A stretch of DNA of 64,000 bases from Chitinophaga niabensis (GTDB lineage Bacteria; Bacteroidota; Bacteroidia; Chitinophagales; Chitinophagaceae). Made by a program: the position numbers and the translations under genes. The DNA lies in the NCBI GenBank assembly GCA_017849435.1, contig JAFIGY010000020.1, positions 493,425-557,424 of the forward strand, read 5' to 3'. Under the pieces are notes generated by a model that saw only the letters and a list, made by a program, of their open reading frames with translations, was not told the origin of the DNA and ran no database searches. Shown here in pieces: positions 24,594 to 34,257 of this stretch (position 1 is its first letter; every line of letters begins with the position of its first letter).

Positions 24594-25772
24594 TCAAATG
24601 CCTCTGCGCTTCATCTCTGAACGGATCAGGCTCAACTCCCTTCCCATCTGTCCCGCTATGGATGTATTCTCCTGCGCGCGACGGATAAGATAAGGGGTTA
24701 CATCTTGCACCGGACCATAAGGCAGGTATTTTGACACCCGGTAACCCGCGTGCGCGAGGTTAAAGGTGATGTTATCGCTCATGCCATATAACTGGGAAAA
24801 GCTGACCCGTGGATGATTGTGCGGAACACCCTTTTCATGCAACAGCTCAGCGGCCAGCATACAGCTCTCTTCGTTGTGCGTACCGATGAACAATCCCAGC
24901 TTATCCAGCCGGTCAATACAAAACCGGATGGCTGTATCATAATCGTCATCTGCAGCTTCCTTGTTGGGTTGGATAGGCGAGGTATAGGATTGCTCCTCTG
25001 CCCGCCTGCGCTCTTTCTCCATATACGCCCCACGCACCAGCTTTGCGCCGAGCAGATATCCTGCAGCCGCGGCCTTTTCAAAGGACGCCTGCAAAAATTC
25101 CAGCCGGTCGTGGCGATACAACTGGAACGTATTATACACGATCGTGTGTTCCCGGTTACAAAGCGCCATCATCTCATCCGCCAGATCGTCCACCGGCTGT
25201 TGTACCCAGGATTCTTCCGCATCTATCAGCAATCCCACCTTCGCTTTGGCGGCGGCGGACGCAATGGTACGGATGCGTTCCTTCACCCGGGTAAATTCTC
25301 CCTGTTCTTCGGCCGTCAGCGTCTCATTCCGGTGCAGTTTCTCCAGCAGGGAGAATCGGGCAAAGCCCGTTACCTTGATCGCCACGAACGGGATATGCGG
25401 CTTACCCGCAGCATACCGGATGGCACGAAGGAATTCCGGCACCGCCTTATCATAGTTCTCCTCTCCATCCAGGGCCTCCACTCCGTAATCCAGTGCAACC
25501 CCTACCCCGAATTTCCCGAGTTCTTCCGCTGCGTGTACCGCTTCTTCCAGCGATTCACCGCCGCAGAACTGGTTGAAAATGGTGTTTTTGATGATGCCTT
25601 TGACCGGCAGACCCAGTTTGAACGCCAACGGCGTCGCGAATGCACCGAATTTCACCAGCCAGGGCCGGCCGATGTTGCTGAACAGGAAATTCGCCCGTTT
25701 CAGCGCTTTATCAGACATATGCTCGAACGCAATGGCCGTATTCTCAAAGGATAATGATAGCTGCTTTTCCAT
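24594..25772 (-). CDS. Proline dehydrogenase
   Basis: FAD enzyme that oxidises proline to pyrroline-5-carboxylate, 392 aa, the stand-alone (monofunctional) form rather than the PutA fusion. The beta8-alpha8 barrel contains YNTFQLYRHDRLEFL, GAKLVRGAYMEKERRRA (FAD and substrate site), FIGTHNEESC and the C-terminal YLIRRAQENTS, with the paired Arg that holds the proline carboxylate. The start is the ATG at 25772; the in-frame TTG at 25781 overlaps the promoter box. The TAACTTTG -7 element ends 6 nt before the ATG, implying an almost leaderless mRNA. P5C dehydrogenase is not in the window. Confidence 0.95.
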   Translation of the reverse strand: MEKQLSLSFENTAIAFEHMSDKALKRANFLFSNIGRPWLVKFGAFATPLAFKLGLPVKGIIKNTIFNQFCGGESLEEAVHAAEELGKFGVGVALDYGVEALDGEENYDKAVPEFLRAIRYAAGKPHIPFVAIKVTGFARFSLLEKLHRNETLTAEEQGEFTRVKERIRTIASAAAKAKVGLLIDAEESWVQQPVDDLADEMMALCNREHTIVYNTFQLYRHDRLEFLQASFEKAAAAGYLLGAKLVRGAYMEKERRRAEEQSYTSPIQPNKEAADDDYDTAIRFCIDRLDKLGLFIGTHNEESCMLAAELLHEKGVPHNHPRVSFSQLYGMSDNITFNLAHAGYRVSKYLPYGPVQDVTPYLIRRAQENTSIAGQMGRELSLIRSEMKRRGI

Positions 25773-25778
25773 GGCGGG

Positions 25779-25786
25779 CAAAGTTA
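25779..25786 (-). promoter_or_regulatory. -7 promoter element of proline dehydrogenase
   Basis: The minus strand reads TAACTTTG (exact TAnnTTTG), only 6 nt before the ATG. Transcription would start within about 3 nt of the start codon. Confidence 0.5.
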
Positions 25787-25928
25787 AGGGGACGGCGCTG
25801 CTTTAACAAAAAAGCCCTTGAACTCATGATAGTTTTCTGACATCCGGCGAAGGACCGATCTGTGTTTCCGGGATTTTTTTTATTATATTTAACCCGGACA
25901 GCTTAATCAAACCTCTTTGCACCCAAAC

Positions 25929-26765
25929 ATGAGCGTAGCACAAAAGCAATTTAGCCGGCACAGGCTTCCACTGTATGCATATATGAGGAAACGCCGCAAC
26001 TGGCAGCCCTTTGTCGCGATACTGATCACTGTTATACTGGTTACGGCGGGATTTATGTATTACTCCGCCGGCCGCCACCACGCCCGTTCTTCCATGTTAC
26101 CGGCCGGGCAGCAGTATGCTACCTATCAATGCCCTTATGGTGAACGCAAGATGTTCACGCTCGCAGACAGCACCATGGTGCTCCTGAATTCCCGTACTCA
26201 CCTGTATGTACCCGTTAATTTCCCCCATTCCTCCCGGGAAGTGATCTTGGATGGAGAAGCGTTTTTTGGGGTGAGGAAGCCGGGGAATAAGGAATTTGTG
26301 ATCACGACGGATAAGCTCAGGGCCAGAACGAAAGGAGGTTTTTGCCGCATCCGTTCGCTGGAATCCCAGTCCGGCGCCACTTTCTATCTGCTGAACGGGG
26401 CTGCCAGCGTGCAGAAATCCTATCATTCCAATACAGACAACCAGCCCGAGCAGCTGCAATCCGGGGAAATGATACTCGCTAACAAGGATATTGATCTGAT
26501 GGAAAAGGAGACTTTCCCGCCTGCCGAGCAGCAGGATTGCCTGGACGGGAAGCTGGTGTTCAACAATACGCCGGTGTCAACCGCGTTCAAAAAGATAGAA
26601 GACTGGTTTGGGGTACAGATGGAATTGAGAGGAAAAAACACTCCTTCGCAAGGTATTTCCGGGGTATTTCATACCGGTTCATTGCAGAACATGCTGTCAT
26701 TGCTGAGCGACAGCATTGGTTTCACTTACCGCATTACACGGGATAAGGTAGTGATCAGATTTTAA
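25929..26765 (+). CDS. Orphan FecR-like protein with C-terminal DUF4974
   Basis: Single-pass membrane protein, 278 aa. A short basic N-terminus (RHRLPLYAYMRKRRNWQPF) is followed by a membrane helix at about 29-46. A periplasmic FecR domain starts near CPYGERKMFTLADSTMVLLNS and contains EVILDGEAFFGVRK. The end (about 205-278) resembles DUF4974/STN: LVFNNTPVSTAFKKIEDWFG and a final TYRITRDKVVIRF. FecR proteins are anti-sigma factors paired with an ECF sigma gene, but none is adjacent and the cytoplasmic part is shorter than the usual 80-100 residues. It may therefore lack the sigma-binding domain. It could act at a distance or have another envelope role. Confidence 0.8.
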   Translation: MSVAQKQFSRHRLPLYAYMRKRRNWQPFVAILITVILVTAGFMYYSAGRHHARSSMLPAGQQYATYQCPYGERKMFTLADSTMVLLNSRTHLYVPVNFPHSSREVILDGEAFFGVRKPGNKEFVITTDKLRARTKGGFCRIRSLESQSGATFYLLNGAASVQKSYHSNTDNQPEQLQSGEMILANKDIDLMEKETFPPAEQQDCLDGKLVFNNTPVSTAFKKIEDWFGVQMELRGKNTPSQGISGVFHTGSLQNMLSLLSDSIGFTYRITRDKVVIRF

Positions 26766-26769
26766 AATT

Positions 26770-27105
26770 TCAGACGTCCCGCTCCTCCACCGGCAGTTTC
26801 CGGATAAGGTCATCGAACAGATCGCCATCGTAATCACTGTAAGCGCCATAGGCGTTGATGATATATCCGATCTGGCCATCGGTGCTTTCCAGGAGGTATA
26901 GCACTGCGGCGTCTGAGGGGTTGGAATCTCCTTCAAACCGGTAGGTACGGATGATCCTGAGGTTCTCCGCGCCATAGATGCGGCCATTATCCATTAATTC
27001 CAGCGTGCCGTCTTCCAGCAGCCGGAATTCTTTGTCGTATCCCCGTTCTTTCAGTATTTCCAGAACGCCGGTAAGGGTGGTCATGCCTCCGGGTGTTGTT
27101 TCCAT
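26770..27105 (-). CDS. Small acidic conserved hypothetical protein
   Basis: 111 aa, no signal peptide, no membrane helix, very acidic. It has the pattern LxEILKERGYDKEFRLLEDGTLEL, then a beta-rich middle with RFEGDSNPSDAAVLYLLES and a tail YGAYSDYDGDLFDDLIRKL. As I recall, similar short proteins are common in Bacteroidota and are sometimes mislabelled phosphoribosylpyrophosphate synthetase; no such active site is present here. Function unknown. It lies 20 nt after the TIM-barrel lipoprotein gene on the same strand and could be its last operon member. It is convergent with the FecR-like gene, 4 nt apart. Confidence 0.75.
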   Translation of the reverse strand: METTPGGMTTLTGVLEILKERGYDKEFRLLEDGTLELMDNGRIYGAENLRIIRTYRFEGDSNPSDAAVLYLLESTDGQIGYIINAYGAYSDYDGDLFDDLIRKLPVEERDV

Positions 27106-27125
27106 GATATATCGGTTTGATGATC

Positions 27126-28157
<1,032 letters not shown>

Positions 28158-28264
28158 ATGATGGAAGGGTTTTGAAATGGGTAATGAAAATGGATAATAA
28201 GATAAAGATAAAAGTCGAAATCGGGGAAAAATTTTCGGGTTTCGTTTTTTTACACACTTCGTGT

Positions 28265-30421
28265 TCAGCTCCTCTCCTGCAACCATAAATAATAATTCAT
28301 CACTGCCCTGATCTCTCCATAGCTGAAACGGTCACCCAGTCTTTCCTTGATAGCGCTAATAGCATATCCGCCCGATCCCTCCACCTCCCGCAATATCGCA
28401 TCCACCCTGGCAGCATCCGGCACTACGTCCCGGATATCCAGTTCGCCTTTGCGGATGAATTCCGACAAATGACTTTCCACGGTGCTGATGGCAAGGCTCC
28501 GCTTTGCCGCAATCTCTTCCACGGCATTACCTTCCAGGAACAGCTGCAGGCTTTGCCGCTGGCTGCCTCCTGCGTCCGGGCGCGCTTTCCGGGAGCGTTG
28601 CCGCGGAGCTTTCAGATGCATCTGTGTGCTCAGGCGATGCTGGATACAAAATGTCTGTATCGCATTCAGGAATGCATCTCCATATTTCGCCAGCTTCACA
28701 TCGCCGAAACCGGAGATCTTTGCGATATCTGTAGCAGTCAACGGTAAATAGGTAACGAGTTCCATCAACGTTGCGTCGGAGAAAACGATATAGGGTGGTA
28801 CGTTCTCCCGATCCGCCAGCTTGCGGCGTAACTGTTTCAACTCCTGGAACAATGCAGGGTTGGACATTTCGGCGGACGGTTTGGAAGGAGCGGCAGCCTG
28901 TTGTTTCGCCGGGGCAGTGAGCATCACACGTTCTTCTCCCCGCAATACCAGCCAGCTGGTATCCGTCAGCTGCAACACAGGATATTCACCTGTGGATGAC
29001 TGCAGATATCCCAGCTGTATCAGCTCCCGGCCAAACTGTTTCCATTGTTCCCTACTGATATCTTTCCCGATGCCGAATGTTTTGATCTCCTGATGCGCTT
29101 CCCGCACGGTTGTGCTGCCGCGAAGAAAATCCACCACATAGTTCATCCCGAAGCGCTCCTGCAAACGGTATACAGCGCTGAGCATTTTTTGCGCGATCAC
29201 CGTTCCGTCAAGCCGCTCGAACTGCCCCTGGCAGATGTCGCAATTACCGCAATGTTCCGGTGCTTCTTCCCCGAAATATCGCAGCAGGTACTGGCGGCGG
29301 CATTGACGGGTTTCGCAGAGGCCGGCCATTTGCTCCAGTTTTTTCAACATGATGGCGCTTTGCGCTTCATTCCCTTCCACGCTGGCGAAACGTTTCATCT
29401 TGAATACGTCCCCGGCGCTGTAAAAAAGGATCGCTTCACTGGCAAGGCCGTCGCGGCCGGCGCGACCGGTTTCCTGGTAGTACCCTTCGATATTCTTGGG
29501 CAGGTCCGCATGCACCACAAAACGCACGTTGCTTTTGTTGATCCCCATCCCGAAAGCGATGGTGGCTACCATGATGCGAATCTCGTCCCGGAGGAATTTT
29601 TCCTGCCGTTCTTCCCGCTCCTGTCTTTCCAGACCGGCGTGATAAGCGGCCACGGAGAACCCCTCAGCCTGCAGGTCCGCTGCCAGCGACTCCGTTCCCG
29701 CGCGCGACAAACAATAAATGATGCCGCTGTCGTCTTTATGTTCTTCGAGGTAAGTCAGCAGTTGTTCATAATGATCCCGTTTAGGGCGTATACTGTAGAA
29801 GATATTCGGGCGGTTGAAAGAATTCTCGAATACCGTGTATTGGCGGAGGTTCAGCTTTTCCAGGATATCCTGCTTCGTCAACCCGTCCGCTGTAGCCGTC
29901 AGCGCAATAACGGGTATTTTCGGAAAACGGTCCTTCAGCTGGCCGAGCGACAGGTATTCCTGCCGGAAATCGTGCCCCCAGTGGCTGATGCAGTGTGCTT
30001 CGTCAATCGCGAAAAGGGAAACCCTGATCTCCGCGAGTAATTGCATGAAATTCCCCTCTCCCACCAGCCGCTCCGGCGCCAGGTAAAGCAATTTGAGCTG
30101 ATTGTTACGCAACAGCTGTATCACTGTTTGCTGTTCGGACAGGGACAGGGTGGAGTTCAGGTAAGCCGCCGGAATGCCGTTCTGCCGAAGCGCATCCACC
30201 TGGTCCTTCATCAGGGCGATCAGGGGAGATACCACCACGGTAACCCCGTCAAGCGCCAGCGCAGGCAGCTGATAACAGATGGACTTGCCGCCTCCGGTAG
30301 GCATCAATACCATCGTATCCCTCCCCTGCAATACATTTTCTATGATAGCCTGCTGGTTATGACGGAAATGTGTATAGCCGAAGTGATGTTTTAGCAGAGT
30401 TAACAATGACGACTGTTGCAT
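28265..30421 (-). CDS. recQ: ATP-dependent DNA helicase RecQ
   Basis: 3'-5' DNA helicase for recombination and replication-fork repair, 718 aa. Walker A is MPTGGGKSICYQLPA (about 40-54) and the DEAH box reads FAIDEAHCISHWGHDFR. Motif VI is YYQETGRAGRDG. The RQC zinc site is CRRQYLLRYFGE...CGNCDIC, followed by the winged helix. The HRDC domain (about 525-600) starts near FQELKQLRRKLADRENVPPY. A further C-terminal helical segment (about 620-718) has the HTH-like GNAVEEIAAKRSLAISTVES. The start is the ATG at 30421, 25 nt behind a TATATTTG promoter element. Confidence 0.96.
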   Translation of the reverse strand: MQQSSLLTLLKHHFGYTHFRHNQQAIIENVLQGRDTMVLMPTGGGKSICYQLPALALDGVTVVVSPLIALMKDQVDALRQNGIPAAYLNSTLSLSEQQTVIQLLRNNQLKLLYLAPERLVGEGNFMQLLAEIRVSLFAIDEAHCISHWGHDFRQEYLSLGQLKDRFPKIPVIALTATADGLTKQDILEKLNLRQYTVFENSFNRPNIFYSIRPKRDHYEQLLTYLEEHKDDSGIIYCLSRAGTESLAADLQAEGFSVAAYHAGLERQEREERQEKFLRDEIRIMVATIAFGMGINKSNVRFVVHADLPKNIEGYYQETGRAGRDGLASEAILFYSAGDVFKMKRFASVEGNEAQSAIMLKKLEQMAGLCETRQCRRQYLLRYFGEEAPEHCGNCDICQGQFERLDGTVIAQKMLSAVYRLQERFGMNYVVDFLRGSTTVREAHQEIKTFGIGKDISREQWKQFGRELIQLGYLQSSTGEYPVLQLTDTSWLVLRGEERVMLTAPAKQQAAAPSKPSAEMSNPALFQELKQLRRKLADRENVPPYIVFSDATLMELVTYLPLTATDIAKISGFGDVKLAKYGDAFLNAIQTFCIQHRLSTQMHLKAPRQRSRKARPDAGGSQRQSLQLFLEGNAVEEIAAKRSLAISTVESHLSEFIRKGELDIRDVVPDAARVDAILREVEGSGGYAISAIKERLGDRFSYGEIRAVMNYYLWLQERS

Positions 30422-30446
30422 AGCTCGAAAAAAAATTGCCTCCGGG

Positions 30447-30454
30447 CAAATATA
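30447..30454 (-). promoter_or_regulatory. -7 promoter element of recQ
   Basis: The minus strand reads TATATTTG (exact TAnnTTTG), 25 nt before the recQ ATG. Confidence 0.5.
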
Positions 30455-30584
30455 GAACAATGGGTTAAGAGAATGTGCATAAAAAATAACACTACAATCT
30501 TTCCGCTACTCGATTATTTTATTAAATTTATTTCAGGAGTCTGATACAACTGTTATTCACCTTTTAACCCAACATCTTACGCGT

Positions 30585-30965
30585 ATGAAACTGCTGGCGC
30601 CCATCCCCGCACTGACCACACCTTCTTTGCAGGAAACGGTGGACTTTTATGTGTCTGTGCTGGATTTTACCTGTACTACCGTTGATGAACAGAAGCAATT
30701 CGCTTCTATCGGAAAAGATCATGTAACGATGCAGCTCGTGCATCCGCAGGCATCTTTCCCCTACAACAACAGCGGTCCTTTTGATGAACCTGTTTTCACA
30801 GGCTCTATCTATATCCATCTCGAAGGGATCGATGAATTGTGGGAGAAGGTAAAAGATAAAGCTGAAGTCTGCTTTCCTGTGCAGAACTTTGATTACGGCA
30901 TGCGGGAATTCGGGATCTATGATAATAATGGTTACCTGATAGAATTCGGACAGGAAATAGCCTGA
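30585..30965 (+). CDS. VOC-family (glyoxalase/bleomycin resistance-like) protein
   Basis: 126-aa single-domain vicinal-oxygen-chelate protein. The first beta-alpha-beta module begins PIPALTTPSLQETVDFYVSV and the second SIYIHLEGIDELWEKVKD. It ends with REFGIYDNNGYLIEFGQ, where the Glu is the usual last metal ligand. The His/Glu set is incomplete by eye, so metal binding and enzymatic function are uncertain. Such proteins range from dioxygenases to antibiotic-sequestering proteins. It stands alone and is divergent from recQ. Confidence 0.85.
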   Translation: MKLLAPIPALTTPSLQETVDFYVSVLDFTCTTVDEQKQFASIGKDHVTMQLVHPQASFPYNNSGPFDEPVFTGSIYIHLEGIDELWEKVKDKAEVCFPVQNFDYGMREFGIYDNNGYLIEFGQEIA

Positions 30966-30985
30966 CCGGAAAGGGCATAAAAAAA

Positions 30986-31008
30986 CCGCAGCGCGGATGA
31001 CGCTGCGG
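30986..31008. terminator. Hairpin terminator after the VOC gene
   Basis: An 8-bp GC stem (CCGCAGCG, 7-nt loop) follows the VOC stop by 20 nt. A run of seven A lies on the left (T run on the minus strand) and a weaker AT-rich tail on the right. It may end transcripts from either side; the minus-strand U tract is the better one. Confidence 0.6.
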
Positions 31009-31218
31009 ATATTATCCATTTTTACTCACTTTCCCGCTGCTCCTTAGGGTTTTCGAGGACAATATTTTTAACCCGGCATGGGCCAGGGAAACGTGTTCAC
31101 TTTTACAAAAAATAAGAGAGATGGTGTATTCAGCCAGATTCGATACCTAAATATAGGCTAAATTCCTTAATTGCCGTGATTTTTTAGGGCTTTGCAGCAT
31201 AAAAAGCCGGATAGGGGC

Positions 31219-31695
31219 TTATTTTACAACAATAACACCGTCCGCCATGATCTGGATGTCCTTCTTCGGCGCAGTGATCTTTGCAATCTCCTCTCTGCTC
31301 CTGCCCGCATCTTCCGCAAAATGCTTCAATCGCTCTACAGACGTTTCATTCACTTTCGCCACACCTTCCACGACCACTGTTTTCCCGACAATGTTCTGCG
31401 GCATGAAAAAAGCGTAATCCGAAAAACGCACCATCACCGGCTCGCCGGAAGCTCTTTCCAGTTTCATGAAGCAACCTTTCTTCTTACACACTTCCACTAC
31501 CTTCCCTTCTATTTTTCCGGTATACATAGTGTCTGTCTGCAATTTCCGGTGCAGGTCGTTCATTGCGATCGCTTTTTCGGCGGTGATAGCTTTACCATAG
31601 GTTACGCCCGGTTTGGCAGGGGTAATATTTGACTGGGCATACGTGAAGGTTACTGCAAACAATCCTGACAGTAACAGGAGGCATTGTTTTCTCAT
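31219..31695 (-). CDS. DUF4920 secreted protein
   Basis: 158 aa with a Sec signal peptide (MRKQCLLLLSGLFAVTFTYA). The mature part contains the DUF4920 hallmark GKVVEVCKKKGCFMKLE with two cysteines and an OB-fold-like strand pattern, then GKTVVVEGVAKVNETSVERLKHFAEDAG. The family is known from Bacteroidota genomes without an assigned function; the CxxxxC pair could bind metal or form a disulfide in the periplasm. It is expressed from its own promoter (31729-31736), divergent from a small lipoprotein gene. Confidence 0.88.
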   Translation of the reverse strand: MRKQCLLLLSGLFAVTFTYAQSNITPAKPGVTYGKAITAEKAIAMNDLHRKLQTDTMYTGKIEGKVVEVCKKKGCFMKLERASGEPVMVRFSDYAFFMPQNIVGKTVVVEGVAKVNETSVERLKHFAEDAGRSREEIAKITAPKKDIQIMADGVIVVK

Positions 31696-31728
31696 AAGTG
31701 TTCTTTTAAATAAACAGGTGACAGGTTA

Positions 31729-31736
31729 CAAATATA
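31729..31736 (-). promoter_or_regulatory. -7 promoter element of the DUF4920 gene
   Basis: The minus strand reads TATATTTG (exact TAnnTTTG), 33 nt before the ATG. Confidence 0.5.
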
Positions 31737-31863
31737 AAGGAATAAAGCCGCCGGCAACGCTCATATATAAATATTATTTCAATTTGTAATATTTTTTAAT
31801 ATATCTTTATAGCGTTCATCCCACGTAAACGGATAAACAGGAAACAAAACCGTCAACGAACCT

Positions 31864-32295
31864 ATGAAAACAACCAAACTACTGGCCGGCGCCACATGCC
31901 TGGCCTTATTTGCTGTAGCATGTAAAAAAGACAAGGAAGAAGCCCGGGGATCCGTGGAAGGGAAATGGAAGCCCCTGTATGAGCTCACTATTTCTTCTGC
32001 CGCCGGTCAATCCCATACGGACACAACGAGGCGCTATCCTGCTACTGACCTGTACAACTTCAAAGCAGGTGATACGATCGTAGTAACACAAAATACCAAC
32101 GACTATTCCAAATTTTACAAGGTAAGCGACAGCAAACTCATTTTCTCCGATCACAAGAATTTCAGTGGGGACATGAACGATACGATGGATATCGATTATA
32201 TCCGTGCATCTGAAATGAGCATTTCCGTTTCTGAATCTGCCACGGTAGGTGGCGTGAGCGCAAAAATAAAAGTGGCCACTGTATTTAAGAGATAG
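31864..32295 (+). CDS. Lipocalin-like lipoprotein
   Basis: 143 aa. A signal peptide with lipobox FAVAC (Cys20) is followed by charged KKDKEEARGS, a surface-export-like acidic/basic linker. The mature domain starts VEGKWKPLYELTIS, like the GKW of Bacteroidota lipocalin-like lipoproteins, and continues as beta strands. No known binding residues can be assigned. It stands alone, with a hairpin terminator downstream. Confidence 0.75.
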   Translation: MKTTKLLAGATCLALFAVACKKDKEEARGSVEGKWKPLYELTISSAAGQSHTDTTRRYPATDLYNFKAGDTIVVTQNTNDYSKFYKVSDSKLIFSDHKNFSGDMNDTMDIDYIRASEMSISVSESATVGGVSAKIKVATVFKR

Positions 32296-32310
32296 TGTAA
32301 CCGAATACAC

Positions 32311-32356
32311 GAACAGGATAACGGGTGTTGCGGCTTTGCAGCACCTGTTCCTTTTT
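32311..32356 (+). terminator. Hairpin after the lipocalin-like lipoprotein gene
   Basis: An imperfect hairpin can form, with GGTGTTGC (32324-32331) against GCAGCACC (32338-32345) inside or GAACAGG against CCTGTTC outside. CTTTTTC follows. It lies between two convergent genes. Confidence 0.5.
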
Positions 32357-33060
32357 CAGACCTCCCCGGAGATCCTGCCGACGGCCTCTCCGTACGCCGC
32401 GCCGATGGGAATGGCCGCCTGCCGGATGTACACACAGCTCCGGTCTATCCGCTCCACCTTTTGATTCGCTACAATATAGGAACGGTGCACCCGCGTGAAC
32501 TGCGCTGCCGGTAAAAGGGCCAGGGCCTCCGCCATCGAAAGCCGGGATAATATCTTTTTGTCCTCCAGAATGAAATGCACATAATTGCCGGCACTTTCCA
32601 AGTAAAGTACTTCTCCCAGCTGTACCTTGAATTGTTCATACCCGGATTTGACAAAGATGTAATCCGGAACATTCACACCCGGTTGTGTACGTTCCTGCCG
32701 TAACTGCAGCAGGCTGTGCGCCTTGTTGCAGGCCTTCAGAAAACGAGCCAGGGAAAAGGGTTTCAGCAAATAGTCGATCGCATCCAGCTCAAAACTTTGT
32801 ACGGCATGCTCGGAGTAGGCCGTCGTAAAAATGGTCATGGGAGGCTCGTGCAGGCTGGATAAAAATTCGAGGCCGGAGATGTCAGGCATCTTGATATCCA
32901 GGAAGAGCAGATCTATTTTCTCGGTCCTTAGCAGTTCCATGGCCTCAAAAGCGTTGGTGAACAAGCCTTTCAGCTCCATGAAAGGCACTTTTTCAGCATG
33001 CGCCTGTATCACGGAAAGCGCTACCGGTTCATCGTCTATCGCTATGGCGGTCATCTTCAT
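32356..33060 (-). CDS. LytTR-family response regulator
   Basis: Two-component regulator, 234 aa. The receiver domain (1-120) has phospho-acceptor D55 in FLDIKMPD and the switch Thr/Lys in FTTAYSEHAVQSF and YLLKPFS. The LytTR DNA-binding domain (about 137-230) has VLYLESAGNYVHFIL and RVHRSYIVANQKVERI. It is the third gene of a minus-strand unit, 18 nt after the DUF4407 gene, and its partner is the LytS-type kinase two genes upstream. Regulated genes are unknown. Confidence 0.94.
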   Translation of the reverse strand: MKMTAIAIDDEPVALSVIQAHAEKVPFMELKGLFTNAFEAMELLRTEKIDLLFLDIKMPDISGLEFLSSLHEPPMTIFTTAYSEHAVQSFELDAIDYLLKPFSLARFLKACNKAHSLLQLRQERTQPGVNVPDYIFVKSGYEQFKVQLGEVLYLESAGNYVHFILEDKKILSRLSMAEALALLPAAQFTRVHRSYIVANQKVERIDRSCVYIRQAAIPIGAAYGEAVGRISGEV

Positions 33061-33078
33061 GTCTGTAAATTACGTCAA

Positions 33079-34257
33079 TTACACTTTATGCAGCAACAGC
33101 AGCCGGCGCGCACTGGCCCAGAGATTCCGGAAACGGCGCCCGTCTGTGGCTTCCCATTCCTTTACCAGCTGCTCGGACTCTTTCCGTCGCTGCGTTTCTG
33201 TCAGTTCAAAAATATGATCCATCACTTCCTTGTCCGCCGCTACCGCCCCATCGTGATAATGTACCTGCAACTCCCGTTGCTTTTCGGAGGCCAGCTGCGT
33301 GGTTTGAATACTGTTGGCCGTAATGGCTGCCAGCTTTTCGTCATATTCCCCTTTAGGCATCAGGAGTTTGGTCAGCAAAGGCATCACTTCAATCAGGGTG
33401 ATAATGAAAACGATCAGGCGGTAACGCTGCTGCAACGGCGGATGCTCTTCCGTGAGCGTATGCAAAGCTTCTACCTGCGAAAGAAAACCATCCGTGAGCG
33501 TAGCCGTGTAGGCCGCTTCCTTCAGACTGTCCTCTCCCCGCATCACTGTCAGTTGCGCTTCTTTCTCCAGCCGCATCGGTTCCATCTCCCGCCTGAGCTT
33601 CCGCAGTTCTTCTTCCGCTTTAAGGTATTCCCCTTTCTTTACTCTGGCTATCGAAGACTCTCCGATCTTACCGGACCCGCCGGTACCGTCGGTTTCCCGG
33701 ATATATCCGTCTTTATAATCTTTCACCTGTTCTTCCTTTTGTTGCAACTGCTGCTGATAACCGGCCAGCTGCTGCTTCAACTCCTTCGTGCGCACCGCAT
33801 TCAGTTCTGTCTGCTCCCTGCGGAAATGCTCCAGCTTGGTTTGCCGGTCCAACACCATCTGCGCGTTGATATCCTTCCTGAATAACATCAATACCACCGG
33901 CTGCGAAATAAAAAGTCCGATAGTAACGGCCAGCACTAAACGAAAAGCGACCGGCAACAGCTGCAGCTTTCCACCGTTGCGATGCATGGCGGCAATCAGG
34001 CTCCGGTCGATGGACAGGATTGCGAAGCCGAAGAAGAGGGCCAGCCCTATCACCGCCAGGTCATCTTTTACCACGGTGGAAAAGAAATACCCCCAGGCAA
34101 GGGTGGCAAATAGTCCCGTTACAAGCACCGCAATCCCGACAATACGATATCGTTCCTTATCCGCCTTGCAATCCTGTAATATATCCGGATCGGCTGTGGC
34201 CAGCCACCACAGGAATTTACTGAAGCCATCCGGCTGCTGCTGTTGCTGTTGATTCAT
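33079..34257 (-). CDS. DUF4407 membrane protein with long periplasmic or cytoplasmic coiled coil
   Basis: 392 aa. After a polyglutamine start (MNQQQQQQ) comes FLWWLATADPDIL, typical of DUF4407. Three helices (about 38-60, 66-83, 105-125) follow, then a coiled-coil region (about 140-270) rich in Glu, Gln and Lys, a fourth helix (about 281-300) and a second charged helical tail. No catalytic motif is seen. It overlaps the kinase gene by 4 bp (ATGA) and precedes the LytTR gene by 18 nt, so the three proteins are made together. A role as a membrane accessory or signal input for the kinase is inference from that arrangement; the family has no assigned function that I know of. Confidence 0.85.
   Translation of the reverse strand: MNQQQQQQPDGFSKFLWWLATADPDILQDCKADKERYRIVGIAVLVTGLFATLAWGYFFSTVVKDDLAVIGLALFFGFAILSIDRSLIAAMHRNGGKLQLLPVAFRLVLAVTIGLFISQPVVLMLFRKDINAQMVLDRQTKLEHFRREQTELNAVRTKELKQQLAGYQQQLQQKEEQVKDYKDGYIRETDGTGGSGKIGESSIARVKKGEYLKAEEELRKLRREMEPMRLEKEAQLTVMRGEDSLKEAAYTATLTDGFLSQVEALHTLTEEHPPLQQRYRLIVFIITLIEVMPLLTKLLMPKGEYDEKLAAITANSIQTTQLASEKQRELQVHYHDGAVAADKEVMDHIFELTETQRRKESEQLVKEWEATDGRRFRNLWASARRLLLLHKV

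Noticed and set aside
24813-25754. 313-codon plus-strand open frame
   Set aside because: Antisense to proline dehydrogenase; no family features.
28158-28286. Longer start for the Tat lipoprotein gene
   Set aside because: It would bury the twin-arginine signal 43 residues inside the protein and overlap the recQ end.
29045-30040. 331-codon plus-strand open frame
   Set aside because: Antisense to recQ, whose helicase motifs are intact over the same bases.
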